This document shows positions 8,559-16,341 of a stretch of DNA of 64,000 nt, piece after piece. The notes under the pieces are model-generated. The model saw only the letters and a list, made by a program, of their open reading frames with translations, had not been told where the DNA came from and did no database searches. The number at the start of each line of letters is the position of its first letter. The stretch's first letter is position 1. Location: NCBI RefSeq assembly GCF_029277445.1, contig NZ_CP119566.1, positions 3,660,001 to 3,724,000 on the forward strand. Direction: 5' to 3'. Position numbers and translations under genes: made by a program. The stretch comes from Pararhizobium qamdonense. Its GTDB lineage: Bacteria > Pseudomonadota > Alphaproteobacteria > Rhizobiales > Rhizobiaceae.

Positions 8559-9107
8559 TCAAAACTTCACCACGGGGACTGCGCGGTCTGCCTCGTTGGT
8601 GATCTCGAAAAAGGCGGCCTTGGTAAATCCGAAGGGACCGGCAACCAGGTTTGACGGAAAGCTTTCCACCTTGACGTTAAGGTCGCGGGCGGCACCGTTA
8701 TAATAGCGTCGGGCCATCTGCACTTCGCTTTCGATGCTTTCCAGCGACTGCTGCAGTTCGGAGAAGTTCTGATTGGCCTTGAGGTCCGGATAGGCCTCCG
8801 CCAGCGCAAACAGCTTGCCGAGCGCCTGGCTGAGCAGGCCCTCGGTTGCAGCGCGGCCGGCAACGTCACCCGCCGGCAAAGATTGCGCCCGGTTGCGAAG
8901 CGCTATGACCTCCTCCAGCGTGCCCTTTTCATGGGCGGCGTAACCTTTGACGGTCTCGATCAGATTGGGAATCAGGTCGGCGCGGCGCTTCAGCTGCACG
9001 TCGATACCCGACCATGCCTCCTCCTTCACCTGCCGTGCTTTGACCAGGCCGTTATAGACGAAAATCAGGTAGAGGATCACGACCGCAGCAATAGCGAGAC
9101 CAATCAT
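8559..9107 (-). CDS. lemA: LemA family protein
   Basis: The 182-residue protein starts with one transmembrane helix (MIGLAIAAVVILYLIFVYNG) and continues with the family core: LVKARQVKEEAWSGIDVQLKR-RADLIPNLIETVKGYA, ALG-LFALAEAYPDLKAN-F-LQ-LE, ARRYYNGAARDLN and the C-terminal FPSNLVAGPFGF. The length is normal. LemA is a mostly helical, membrane-anchored protein of unclear biochemical role that is commonly paired with DUF2207 proteins. It is the first gene of the apparent lemA-aroA-DUF2207 transcription unit, with a GAAGGAA ribosome site before the ATG. Confidence 0.92.
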   Translation of the reverse strand: MIGLAIAAVVILYLIFVYNGLVKARQVKEEAWSGIDVQLKRRADLIPNLIETVKGYAAHEKGTLEEVIALRNRAQSLPAGDVAGRAATEGLLSQALGKLFALAEAYPDLKANQNFSELQQSLESIESEVQMARRYYNGAARDLNVKVESFPSNLVAGPFGFTKAAFFEITNEADRAVPVVKF

Positions 9108-9313
9108 CAGGGGTTCCTTCCCGAAGCCTATGTTTTGCGCAGCTTATGGATCGAATGCCGCCGGTGAAAGACAAATTTCATCCGACTGCCTCAGCCTCCG
9201 GCTTATCTGTGTGTCAACAGGTGAGCCTGTTCCGCCGGGAACCGCGCAAAGGCGCCGTCTGATCGATAGTGCGGTCATCAGATCAACGCCGGACGCCGCA
9301 AAGTACCGCCCCC

Positions 9314-9511
9314 ATGAAACCGCTCGCCGCCCTCATCAACGTCATCGCCTTTTCAGCGCTGTTTTTCGCCTATGCTCATATCGGCACGATGGAAAAACCG
9401 GCAGGTGTGCGGCGCGCCTTGCAGACCTATGCCGGTCAGCTGCCGACTGGCGCCTTTGCAACGTTGAAGCCTGTCTGGACGATTGGTGTCGAAGCGGCCG
9501 ATGTGATCTAA
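9314..9511 (+). CDS. Small membrane protein, unknown
   Basis: I do not recognise this 65-residue frame. From the ATG at 9314 it reads MKPLAALINVIAFSALFFAY, a single hydrophobic segment or signal anchor, followed by a soluble part (IGTMEKPAGVRRALQTYAGQ). It is preceded only by a weak ribosome site. The frame overlaps the 3' end of the convergent PAS-GGDEF gene by 4 bp. Composition is like coding DNA of its neighbours, which is why it is listed; no function is proposed. Confidence 0.45.
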   Translation: MKPLAALINVIAFSALFFAYAHIGTMEKPAGVRRALQTYAGQLPTGAFATLKPVWTIGVEAADVI

Positions 9512-10509
9512 AGCTGGTCGTTGGAGGCTCTCGCTGGTCCCCATTGCATCTGGTCTTCCGGCGAGGGAACGGTTTCCAGGATCTGCCCGAAACAGACGAC
9601 GGCCACCCGCTGCTCGCTGGTCTTGGCGATATACATATATTCGTCCGCCCTGCGCACGAAGGACGCGACGGTATCGTCCGGCTTCAGGAACGTCACCCCG
9701 ACGGCAGCGCCGGTATAGGTGACCTTTCCCTCGATGGCGATCGGCTTGAAAACCCGCTCCATCGCATCCTGGATATTCTGTTGCACGTCGGCCGCCAGCT
9801 TCAGGTCGATATCGAGCAGAACGACGAATTCATCGCCGCCAATGCGCGCAATGAAATCGGTGGCACGGAAACTTTCGCGCAGGCGGCTGGCGATCGTTCG
9901 CAGCACCTCGTCGCCGGCCGCATGACCCAGCGTATCGTTTACGGTCTTGAAATCGTTGAGATCGACGAAGGCAAGCGCCAGCTTGCGATCGTTCTGCATG
10001 CTGCGCGCCACGGATTCGATGACGACTTCGTCAAAACAGGCCCGGTTCGGCAGGCCGGACAGAGCGTCGGTGCGCGCCGATGCCCGAAGCGCATTCTCGA
10101 TTTCACGCTGCTGGCGGACACGCGCCGAAACATCGACGATAACCTCGACATCGAAGGAGACGCCGTCGACAACAGTTCGCTGCGCCGAGATCAGCGTTGG
10201 AATGATCGTGCCGTCGGCATAGACGAGATCGACCTCTTCCAGCTCGTAGGATCCCACTTCCGCAAGCAGGCGGTGGCGGCGGTCGCGGGCGGGATTATCG
10301 ATGGCAGCACCATCAGAGGTCAGCTTCTTGCCGCGGATGTTTTCCCATTTCAGGCCGGTCAGCTTCAGATAGGCATCGTTGACCTTGGCATAGCTCGACG
10401 TCCGGGTATCACTGGTTGTGATCGCCATCGCAATCGGCGCGAATTCGAACATCCGCATCAACATCGAAGCCAAAACTTCCGGGGGCAGAATATCCTCGTC
10501 GTCCATCAT
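9508..10509 (-). CDS. PAS-GGDEF diguanylate cyclase
   Basis: The 333-residue protein has an N-terminal PAS domain (residues ~15-130, FEFAPIAMAITTSDT to VIVDVSARV) and a C-terminal GGDEF domain (residues ~145-305). The active-site signature RIGGDEF is intact at about 222-228, and TDALSGLPNRACFDE marks the domain start. No RxxD inhibitory site is seen just before the signature (RATDFIAR occupies that place, so one may exist in modified form). It should make cyclic di-GMP in response to a signal sensed by PAS. No membrane segment is present, so it is cytoplasmic. It stands alone, convergent with the small frame at 9314. Confidence 0.9.
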   Translation of the reverse strand: MMDDEDILPPEVLASMLMRMFEFAPIAMAITTSDTRTSSYAKVNDAYLKLTGLKWENIRGKKLTSDGAAIDNPARDRRHRLLAEVGSYELEEVDLVYADGTIIPTLISAQRTVVDGVSFDVEVIVDVSARVRQQREIENALRASARTDALSGLPNRACFDEVVIESVARSMQNDRKLALAFVDLNDFKTVNDTLGHAAGDEVLRTIASRLRESFRATDFIARIGGDEFVVLLDIDLKLAADVQQNIQDAMERVFKPIAIEGKVTYTGAAVGVTFLKPDDTVASFVRRADEYMYIAKTSEQRVAVVCFGQILETVPSPEDQMQWGPARASNDQL

Positions 10510-10690
10510 CCGTCCTGAACCTTGTCACTTGAACAAAGCTTAGAACAAACTCCTTAAAGGCTTCCTGAACGCCACATTGGGCTCAAGCACTTGATTTCGC
10601 TTCTTTAAAGGGAGCCATGTGACAACTCTCGCAAAGATTGCACTTTCGCGCCAGATTGCGCGCGTTTATGTCGCGTGTGCAACTCGACCG

Positions 10691-11653
10691 TCAGGCAGCC
10701 GTTTTTGCCAGATTGATGCCGCCCGCGTCCGTCAAAAGGAACGCTTCGCCACAGGCCGTCGCCAGCGTGCGAACACGCAGGATATAGCTCTGGCGTTCCG
10801 TCACGGAAATGACGCCGCGTGCATCGAGCAGATTGAACACATGGCTGGCCTTAATGCACTGGTCATAGGCCGGGAAGACGCATTTGTGCAGGATGGCGTT
10901 GGCGCCGGTATCGGGCGCGCCGGCGGCCAGAAGCGCCAGGCATTCCCGTTCGGCATCGACGAAATGCTGCTGCAGCATCGCCGTGTTGGCATATTCGAAA
11001 TTGTGCCTCGAATATTCCTGCTCGGCCTGCAGGAAGACATCGCCGTAGCTGATCTTCTCGTCGCCCTCGCGGCCGTTGAAATTCAGGTCATAGACATTGT
11101 CGACGCCCTGCACATACATGGCGAGACGCTCAAGACCATAGGTGAGTTCGCCCGACACCGGCGCGCATTCGATGCCGCAGACCTGCTGGAAATAGGTGAA
11201 CTGCGAGACCTCCATGCCGTCGCACCAGCATTCCCAGCCGAGACCCCAGGCACCCAGCGTCGGGCTTGCCCAGTCATCTTCCACGAAGCGAATATCGTGC
11301 AGCAGCGGATCGAGACCGATCGCCTCCAGCGAACCGAGATAGAGTTCCTGCAGGTTCGGCGGATTGGGCTTCAGGATGACCTGATACTGGTAATAATGCT
11401 GAAGCCGGTTGGGATTTTCACCGTAACGCCCGTCGGACGGGCGGCGCGATGGCTGCACATAGGCTGCCCGCCACGGCTTTGGCCCGAGCGCGCGCAACGT
11501 CGTTGCCGGATGAAACGTGCCGGCGCCGACCTCCATGTCATAGGGCTGCAGAACCGCGCATCCCTTGTCCGCCCAGTAAGCGTGCAGCGTCAGGATCAGC
11601 GCCTGGAACGAGCGCTTGGGGTTCATATGGTCCGGGAGAGCGGCGGCGGTCAT
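10691..11653 (-). CDS. glyQ: Glycine-tRNA ligase alpha subunit
   Basis: This is the catalytic subunit partner of GlyS. Highly conserved blocks include [73 protein letters not shown] and [13 protein letters not shown]. From the ATG at 11653 ([16 protein letters not shown]) it has 320 residues, near the family norm; ATG at 11626 (MNPKRSF) and at 11695 are alternatives, none with a strong ribosome site. It is a single gene between the diguanylate cyclase and the divergent parDE pair, not in an operon with glyS. Confidence 0.95.
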   Translation of the reverse strand: MTAAALPDHMNPKRSFQALILTLHAYWADKGCAVLQPYDMEVGAGTFHPATTLRALGPKPWRAAYVQPSRRPSDGRYGENPNRLQHYYQYQVILKPNPPNLQELYLGSLEAIGLDPLLHDIRFVEDDWASPTLGAWGLGWECWCDGMEVSQFTYFQQVCGIECAPVSGELTYGLERLAMYVQGVDNVYDLNFNGREGDEKISYGDVFLQAEQEYSRHNFEYANTAMLQQHFVDAERECLALLAAGAPDTGANAILHKCVFPAYDQCIKASHVFNLLDARGVISVTERQSYILRVRTLATACGEAFLLTDAGGINLAKTAA

Positions 11654-11808
11654 GGCATCAGTCCAGGTTGGGATTATCTGGCTGTCTGGTGCCATGATGG
11701 GCGCAGAGGGTCAAGGGGCGGGCGGACCAGAACTCTTGGCGCGCGTTGCCTCGTTGCAGGCAATTCACCCGATGTGGTAAGCTAGATAAGAAACCAAGGG
11801 ATCGGCAC

Positions 11809-12081
11809 ATGACCGTCAAAATCCATATCGAACTGGACGACACCCACCGGGAATTTGCAGAGAAAATGGTGGCGGATGGGATCTATCCCTCCGTATCCAG
11901 CGTCATCCAGGCCGGGATCGAGCATATGATGCACAATGACGCCGTCACGGCCGACCCATTGGCAGGCATGGCGGATGAAATAAACCGGCGAATGGAGCTG
12001 CCGAAGGATCAGTGGATACCATTGGAGGACGATACGATGTTCGACGACATTCGCGCCCTCATCCGCGCCAAAAGAGGCTGA
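11809..12081 (+). CDS. parD: ParD-type antitoxin
   Basis: The 90-residue protein opens with a ribbon-helix-helix segment (MTVKIHIELDDTHREFAEKM-V-DG-YPSVSSVIQAGIEHM, residues 1-42), typical of ParD/CC2985-type antitoxins, followed by an acidic, flexible C-terminal half that would wrap the toxin. AAGGGA precedes the ATG. The downstream toxin gene begins 8 bp after its stop, so the two are co-translated. The start at 11809 was preferred to the longer frame because the extension reads antisense to glyQ's promoter side. Confidence 0.85.
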   Translation: MTVKIHIELDDTHREFAEKMVADGIYPSVSSVIQAGIEHMMHNDAVTADPLAGMADEINRRMELPKDQWIPLEDDTMFDDIRALIRAKRG

Positions 12082-12089
12082 CTGCCGGG

Positions 12090-12404
12090 ATGCGCTACAA
12101 GGTCACCCGCCACCCGCTTGTCCGCGACGACCTTTCCACCATGACCATTTTTATCGGCGAATATGCGGGATATGATATCGCCGAAAAGAAGATGGCCGAT
12201 ATCGAAGCTTCGCTGTATTCACTGCGCGACTTTCCGCATGTCGGCACGGTCCGGGATGAAATATATCCTGGGCTGCGCATCATCCCGGCGGCTGGCAAGG
12301 CCGTCGTATGTTTCACGGTCTCTACCGACCGCAGCGAGGTCTATGTAATCTGTGTGAGTTATGCCGGAGCCGATTGGGGAAGCCGGGTGAAGGAGCGCAG
12401 TTAA
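12090..12404 (+). CDS. parE: ParE/RelE-family toxin
   Basis: The 104-residue protein starts MRYKVTRHPLVRDDL and contains the family landmarks: a helical hairpin with IGEYAGYDIAEKKMADIEAS, SLRDFPHVGTVRDEIYPGLRII, and the C-terminal strand VVCFTVSTDRSEVYVICVSY. This fits the RelE/ParE superfamily, with the FPHVGTVRDE pattern closest to ParE-type toxins, which typically act on DNA gyrase. It pairs with the antitoxin immediately upstream. The module appears intact. Confidence 0.85.
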   Translation: MRYKVTRHPLVRDDLSTMTIFIGEYAGYDIAEKKMADIEASLYSLRDFPHVGTVRDEIYPGLRIIPAAGKAVVCFTVSTDRSEVYVICVSYAGADWGSRVKERS

Positions 12405-12428
12405 AGCCGCCCTCGCCTCGCGCTTTAT

Positions 12429-12617
12429 TCACTCCGGCTTCTTCAGCCGGTATTCCCCCGTCAGCGGGTCCTTGACCAGCGTTCCCTGCGTACCGTTTTC
12501 CTGCTGGCGGCGGGTTTCGTTTTGGCGGCGGGTCAGTTTTTCCGCGTCTGCCACGAATTTGCGGTAGCCGATCCAGGCGATGGCTGCAAATAGCAGCAGT
12601 ATAATCAATTGCGGCAT
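12429..12617 (-). CDS. Small single-pass membrane protein, unknown
   Basis: A 62-residue protein with an N-terminal transmembrane helix (MPQLIILLLFAAIAWIGYRK), a basic/glutamine-rich stretch (LTRRQNETRRQQENG) and a C-terminal LVKDPLTGEYRLKKPE segment that looks conserved in composition (a DP-TG-YR motif). I do not know its function. It starts 26 bp after the S49 peptidase gene ends and runs in the same direction, so it is probably co-transcribed with that peptidase. Confidence 0.7.
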   Translation of the reverse strand: MPQLIILLLFAAIAWIGYRKFVADAEKLTRRQNETRRQQENGTQGTLVKDPLTGEYRLKKPE

Positions 12618-12642
12618 GCGCCTCCCCGTTTCAACTGGAGCT

Positions 12643-13509
12643 TCAAAGCCCGAAGCGGCCCCATAATGCCTTTTCCTCCGCCACCTCGGCAAGACCGGAA
12701 ACGGCCGTTACAGCAAAACGCTCGGCCATTCCGCTTGCCAGCGCTGCGCCGGGCTGGCGGCGGCCGAACAGGCCGCGCGAGGCGGACACCAGCTGCAACT
12801 CGGTCTTTGCGCCGAACCGCTTCTTCAATTCGCTGCGCATGTCGCCGAGGCTATCGACCAGCCCCAGTTCCTGACCGCGCTTGCCGGTCCAGAACAGGCC
12901 GGAGAAAATGTCTGAAGTATCGGCCAGAAGATGGCCGCGGCGCGCCTTGACCATGCCGATGAAAATCTCATGGATTTCGAGCTGCAGCCCTTTGAGGAAC
13001 TCGATGTCCTTTTCCTTTTCCGGCTGGAAGGGATCGAGCATCACCTTGTTGGAACCGGCGGTGTAGACACGCCGCTCGACGCCGATCTTCTTCAGAAGTT
13101 CCTGAAACCCGAAACCGCCCGACACCACGCCGATGGAGCCGACGATCGAGGTCGGGTCGGCAATGATCTCATCGCCGGCGAGCGCAATCATATAGCCGCC
13201 GGACGCGGCCACATCCTCGACGAAGATCAGCACGCGCTTCTTCTTTTCTTCGGCCAGATCGCGGATACGCTGGTAGATCAGCCGCGACTGGACGGGGGAG
13301 CCGCCAGGCGAATTGATCGATATGGCGACGGCGGGTGCATCCTTCATCGAGAAGGCCTTTTCGAGCACCGGCGCCACCGTCGCCAGATTGAGCGCCGGAC
13401 GAAACTGGCTGCCACCTGCCATGATCGCACCTTGCAGGCGCACGACGGGGATCGTCACACCTTGCTTGCGAAAACGTTTCGGCAACAGCTTCCTGAACAG
13501 TCCGGCCAT
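12643..13509 (-). CDS. sohB: S49 family serine peptidase (SohB/SppA-like)
   Basis: The 288-residue protein has the S49 core: SINSPGGSPVQS near residue 70, the nucleophile serine in VAASGGYMIALAGDEI near 108-115, and a lysine in the YTAGSNK segment near 150 that would serve as general base. Members cleave membrane-embedded peptides and signal peptide remnants. No long hydrophobic signal is visible at the N-terminus (MAGLFRKLLPKRFRKQG), so attachment to the membrane surface is an inference. The start at 13509 has GGGAG at good distance; the ATG at 13524 is possible. A small membrane protein gene follows. Confidence 0.87.
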   Translation of the reverse strand: MAGLFRKLLPKRFRKQGVTIPVVRLQGAIMAGGSQFRPALNLATVAPVLEKAFSMKDAPAVAISINSPGGSPVQSRLIYQRIRDLAEEKKKRVLIFVEDVAASGGYMIALAGDEIIADPTSIVGSIGVVSGGFGFQELLKKIGVERRVYTAGSNKVMLDPFQPEKEKDIEFLKGLQLEIHEIFIGMVKARRGHLLADTSDIFSGLFWTGKRGQELGLVDSLGDMRSELKKRFGAKTELQLVSASRGLFGRRQPGAALASGMAERFAVTAVSGLAEVAEEKALWGRFGL

Positions 13510-13751
13510 CTGAACTCCCTGCATTCATTCCATCATTCTTCGTGTTGGCATGTATGTATTGACGCGGCAAACGCAATGGCCAGAGCGATCATTTCTCCTT
13601 CGTATCCCCGCCACCGCTGGAAGCGCGTTGCGGCAAGCCATGCGGGATTGGCAAAAGATTTCACTTCAGGGCGCAAGATTAAACGGCTTGGCCTGTGCTG
13701 AAATCGATAAAATTTGTAGATTTCACTCAGCAGTTCCAGCAGGAGACTTTC

Positions 13752-13925
13752 ATGGCAGCCCAGACGGCAACGGTCATCGACTTGCAATCCTATCGGCAAT
13801 CGCGCGCCAAGGCGGCCTCCTCGCCTGCTGTGGCGGTTCCACAAGCCGTGCCGATGCAGCCGATGTTGGTCTGGGTGCCCTATTGGGGCTTCATGCCGGT
13901 CATGATGATGGGTCATGGCGCCTAG
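13752..13925 (+). CDS. Small protein with Met/Pro-rich tail overlapping the XRE-cupin gene
   Basis: The 57-residue protein starts MAAQTATVIDLQSYRQSRAK; an IDLxxYR element at the N-terminus is seen in many short rhizobial proteins (from memory). Its C-terminal third is Met/Pro/Trp-rich (MQPMLVWVPYWGFMPVMMMG). AGGAGA lies at 13741-13746. Its stop overlaps the start of the next gene (ATG at 13915), which suggests coupled translation. The Met-rich tail recalls the Met-rich protein encoded convergently at 14639, hinting at a shared metal theme; this is inference only. Confidence 0.65.
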   Translation: MAAQTATVIDLQSYRQSRAKAASSPAVAVPQAVPMQPMLVWVPYWGFMPVMMMGHGA

Positions 13926-14538
13926 TCCGCTATTGCAGTTGGCGGAAGAGCTGAAGGTCGATCCCGCCGATGAAATAGCGCTTCTGACCGGACGCAATCT
14001 GCGGCGGCTGCGAACCCGGCGCGGGTATTCGCTCGACCGGCTGGCCAAGATTTCCGGTGTCAGCCGTGCCATGCTCGGCCAGATCGAAACCGGCAAGAGC
14101 AGTCCGACGATCAGCATTCTGTCCAAGATTGCGCTGGCCCTTGACGTTCCCTGCGGCTCGCTGATTGCCGAGCGCGATGAAACGACATTCTTCTCGTTGA
14201 GCCGGGCAAAATCGAAAATCCTGTCCTCGTCCGAAGGGAAATTCCAGACCCGCGCGCTGTTTCCCTTCGAGAGCGAACGACGGGTGGAATTCTACGAGCT
14301 GAGGATTGCACCGCATCACGCGGAAAGTGCCGAAGCGCATCAGCATGGCACGGTGGAAAACCTGATCGTCTCGAAAGGGACCGTGGAAATCATCGCCGGC
14401 AAGCATCCGCCGCAAATTCTCGGTGAAGGCGACGCGGTGCTGTTTGATGCGGACGTCGTCCATACCTATCGCAACATGACCGGCACCGAAGCCATTCTCT
14501 ATCTCGTCATGACCTATGCCGAGCAGGTGGGCACCTGA
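13915..14538 (+). CDS. XRE-family regulator with C-terminal cupin domain
   Basis: The 207-residue protein has an N-terminal helix-turn-helix (residues ~25-85; LRTRRGYSLDRLAKISGVSR and QIETGKSSPTISILSKIA) and a C-terminal cupin fold (residues ~125-200; HQHGTVENLIVSKGTVEI, LGEGDAVLFDADVVHTYRN). This architecture senses a small molecule or metal through the cupin. It overlaps the Met-tailed small protein gene by 11 bp and is convergent with the Met-rich protein gene, so either could be a target; no operator was identified. Confidence 0.9.
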   Translation: MAPSPLLQLAEELKVDPADEIALLTGRNLRRLRTRRGYSLDRLAKISGVSRAMLGQIETGKSSPTISILSKIALALDVPCGSLIAERDETTFFSLSRAKSKILSSSEGKFQTRALFPFESERRVEFYELRIAPHHAESAEAHQHGTVENLIVSKGTVEIIAGKHPPQILGEGDAVLFDADVVHTYRNMTGTEAILYLVMTYAEQVGT

Positions 14539-14585
14539 AACACGGCGCCGATTGCGGCAAGATCGTAAAACCTTATAGGGCAGAC

Positions 14586-14615
14586 ACAAAAAGGGCCCCC
14601 GTAACCGGAGGCCCT
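14586..14615 (-). terminator. Terminator of the Met-rich protein gene
   Basis: Read on the minus strand, AGGGCCTCCG-GTTA-CGGGGGCCCT forms a hairpin with one G-T pair and is followed by TTTTTGT. It sits 24 bp after the stop of the Met-rich gene and also close to the stop of the convergent XRE-cupin gene. Confidence 0.75.
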
Positions 14616-14638
14616 GAATGGCGTCAGCTCAGGGTGCC

Positions 14639-15034
14639 TTAGGCAGCCATCGTGCAGCACATCATCATGCCGCCGCACATCATCATCATCGGCATGCCGC
14701 CGGACATCATGGACATCATGCGCTTGCAGCATTCCATGAACATGTCCTTGTCCATGCCGTCCATCGGCTTCATTTCGCAGGTCATGCCGTCTGCCGTCAT
14801 CGTGCAGGACATCATGCCCATCATCATCGGCATCATCATGCCGTTCATCATGGGCATGCCGCCCATCATCGGCATCATGCCGTTCATCATTCCGTTCATC
14901 ATGGGCATGCCACCCATCATCGGCATCATCGGGTTCATCATTCCACCCATCATCGGGTTCATCATGCCGCCCATCATCGGGTTCATCGGCATCATGTTGT
15001 TCATCATCGGCATCATGTTCATGGCGGGGTTCAT
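14639..15034 (-). CDS. Extremely methionine-rich small protein, putative metal (copper) binder
   Basis: I count 61 Met and 7 Cys in 131 residues. The first ~75 residues are tandem motifs of the form NPMMGGMM, MMPMMGGMPMMNGMM; the C-terminal ~55 residues contain SCTMTADGMTCEMKPMDGMD and a MECCKRMM segment ending MMMCCTMAA, giving three Cys clusters. GGAGAGAG lies at proper distance before the ATG and a terminator follows, so this is a real gene despite the low-complexity sequence. There is no signal peptide, so the protein is probably cytoplasmic. Met/Cys clusters bind Cu(I) in other proteins, so copper storage or sequestration is my inference; no family is recognised. The opposite strand is also open (Ile- or His-rich frames), but those lack start context. 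Confidence 0.8.
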   Translation of the reverse strand: MNPAMNMMPMMNNMMPMNPMMGGMMNPMMGGMMNPMMPMMGGMPMMNGMMNGMMPMMGGMPMMNGMMMPMMMGMMSCTMTADGMTCEMKPMDGMDKDMFMECCKRMMSMMSGGMPMMMMCGGMMMCCTMAA

Positions 15035-15082
15035 TGGGCTCTCTCCGGGTTGAATTCACGTCATTTCGTGTCTCAGTGATTT

Positions 15083-15096
15083 TTGAGATAGATCAA
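15083..15096 (-). promoter_or_regulatory. FNR/FixK-like box before the Met-rich gene
   Basis: TTGAG-ATAG-ATCAA (TTGAT-CTAT-CTCAA on the gene's strand) matches the anaerobox consensus TTGAT-N4-ATCAA at 9 of 10 positions. It is centred about 55 nt upstream of the Met-rich start codon. If the transcript starts near 15048 the box would be at about -41.5, the classical activating position; the leader would then be only some 14 nt and would hold the ribosome site. Confidence 0.55.
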
Positions 15097-15207
15097 CCAA
15101 TTCAGCGCCACAATATAAAAAATAGTTCTATTATTCTTTCCTCCAATAGAACAGACGCCGCATCCAACAGGACTCCAATATCGCTTAGGATCGCGGATTT
15201 TCGTCTG

Positions 15208-16014
15208 TTATTGCGGAAGCTTCTGGTGCCGCACAGGCGCTTGCCGGCCATAGCCGGCGCGGCCGTTGTTCATGTCATCGACGGCACCGGCGAATCTGTG
15301 CGTCTGCGCTTCATGCACGATGAGCGGCGCCCGCAAGGTCAGCCGCGCCCGGCTCTGCTTGATGGCGGTGACGAGGATACGAACGGCATTTTCGCCGTCG
15401 CGCGGGTGCAAAGGCGTGATCTCGATGCCGCCGAAACGGCGGCTGCAGGCGGACATGATCTCGGCGATCGATTGCGGCCGGGCGATCAGCGACAGCTGTC
15501 CGCCCGGCCGTGCAATGGCGCTGGCCGTGCGGATCCAGGTGTCGAAAAGGCCATCGGTCATCGCATGCGCCTCAGCCTTCAGCGCATCCGGCGTCTTGCG
15601 GTCTGCTGCATCGTTGAAGGGCGGGTTCATGATCACATGGTCGAAACTGTTATCGGCCAGCCCAGCCGCAGTCCTTCCCCTGCCCGTCAGCGAGACGTCG
15701 GCCTCCAAAACCGATATGCGCGTGGCCAGCCGGGCATTGGCTTCCAGCGCGAGGCTCCGCCTGGCAAACTGCGCCATCAACGCCGACCGTTCGACCAGGA
15801 GCACTTCGGCATGGTCCAGCCGTGAGGCAACCGCCATGCCGGCAGCACCGGCGCCTGCGCCGAGATCGGCGACGCGGCAGGGCCGCTTCGAAACGACTAG
15901 AGAGGCAAGCAACATCGCGTCCATGCCGGACCGGTGTCCCTGCCCCAGAGGCTGGATCACTTGAAATTGACCGCGGTGAAAGCTGTCGATGGTTTCGGTT
16001 GCCGCCGTCGTCAT
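15208..16014 (-). CDS. trmN6: tRNA1(Val) adenine-N6-type methyltransferase
   Basis: A 268-residue class I SAM methyltransferase: the SAM-binding motif VADLGAGAGAAGMAVASR at about 47-64 and the catalytic NPPF motif (HVIMNPPFNDAADR) near 130. The N-terminal FQVIQPLGQGHRSGMDAMLL is typical of the TrmN6/YfiC family, which methylates N6 of A37 in tRNA-Val; substrate assignment is by family. Its start overlaps the stop of the DUF2007 gene by 4 bp (ATGA), so the two are translationally coupled. The last 20 residues are basic and low in conservation. Confidence 0.82.
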   Translation of the reverse strand: MTTAATETIDSFHRGQFQVIQPLGQGHRSGMDAMLLASLVVSKRPCRVADLGAGAGAAGMAVASRLDHAEVLLVERSALMAQFARRSLALEANARLATRISVLEADVSLTGRGRTAAGLADNSFDHVIMNPPFNDAADRKTPDALKAEAHAMTDGLFDTWIRTASAIARPGGQLSLIARPQSIAEIMSACSRRFGGIEITPLHPRDGENAVRILVTAIKQSRARLTLRAPLIVHEAQTHRFAGAVDDMNNGRAGYGRQAPVRHQKLPQ

Positions 16015-16235
16015 TCGTCCCGCAATTCCGCCTCAAGCCCGGCATCGATCAGAAGCTGCCGGGCCTCCTCCTCATCATCCTCGCTGACCAGAAAACGCCG
16101 GGGCAACAGGCCCAGCGAACCTTCAAGGATGCTCATGCCCTGATCGGCGATGAAGCAGCCGATGCCGGCATCCTTCATCAGACTTTCGGCAAACGAGAGC
16201 ACGACGGCGTCGTTGGTACGGATCAATTCCTTCAT
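16011..16235 (-). CDS. DUF2007 domain protein
   Basis: A 74-residue protein, MKELIRTNDAVVLSFAESLM, followed by GIGCFIADQGMSILEGSLG and LPRRFLVSEDDEEEARQLL. This is the compact DUF2007 (PII-like fold signal-transducing) domain. Role unknown. The coupled start of the methyltransferase gene and shared direction suggest they work or are expressed together. It is divergent from ispB, with about 106 bp between start codons. Confidence 0.85.
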   Translation of the reverse strand: MKELIRTNDAVVLSFAESLMKDAGIGCFIADQGMSILEGSLGLLPRRFLVSEDDEEEARQLLIDAGLEAELRDE

Positions 16236-16341
16236 TACGGGTCGTTTTCCTGCCTTATTTGGGCAAGCGGGACAATTCGCCTCTTGCCGCCACAAGCCCC
16301 CCTTTCTATTGTCCGAACTGGAATTTGAACAGGAGTCCCTT

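Noticed and set aside
14618..15079. His-rich plus-strand frame opposite the Met-rich gene (HHHH-type protein)
   Set aside because: It mirrors the ATG repeats (CAT reads as His). It lacks a ribosome site, while the minus frame has GGAGAGAG and a terminator.
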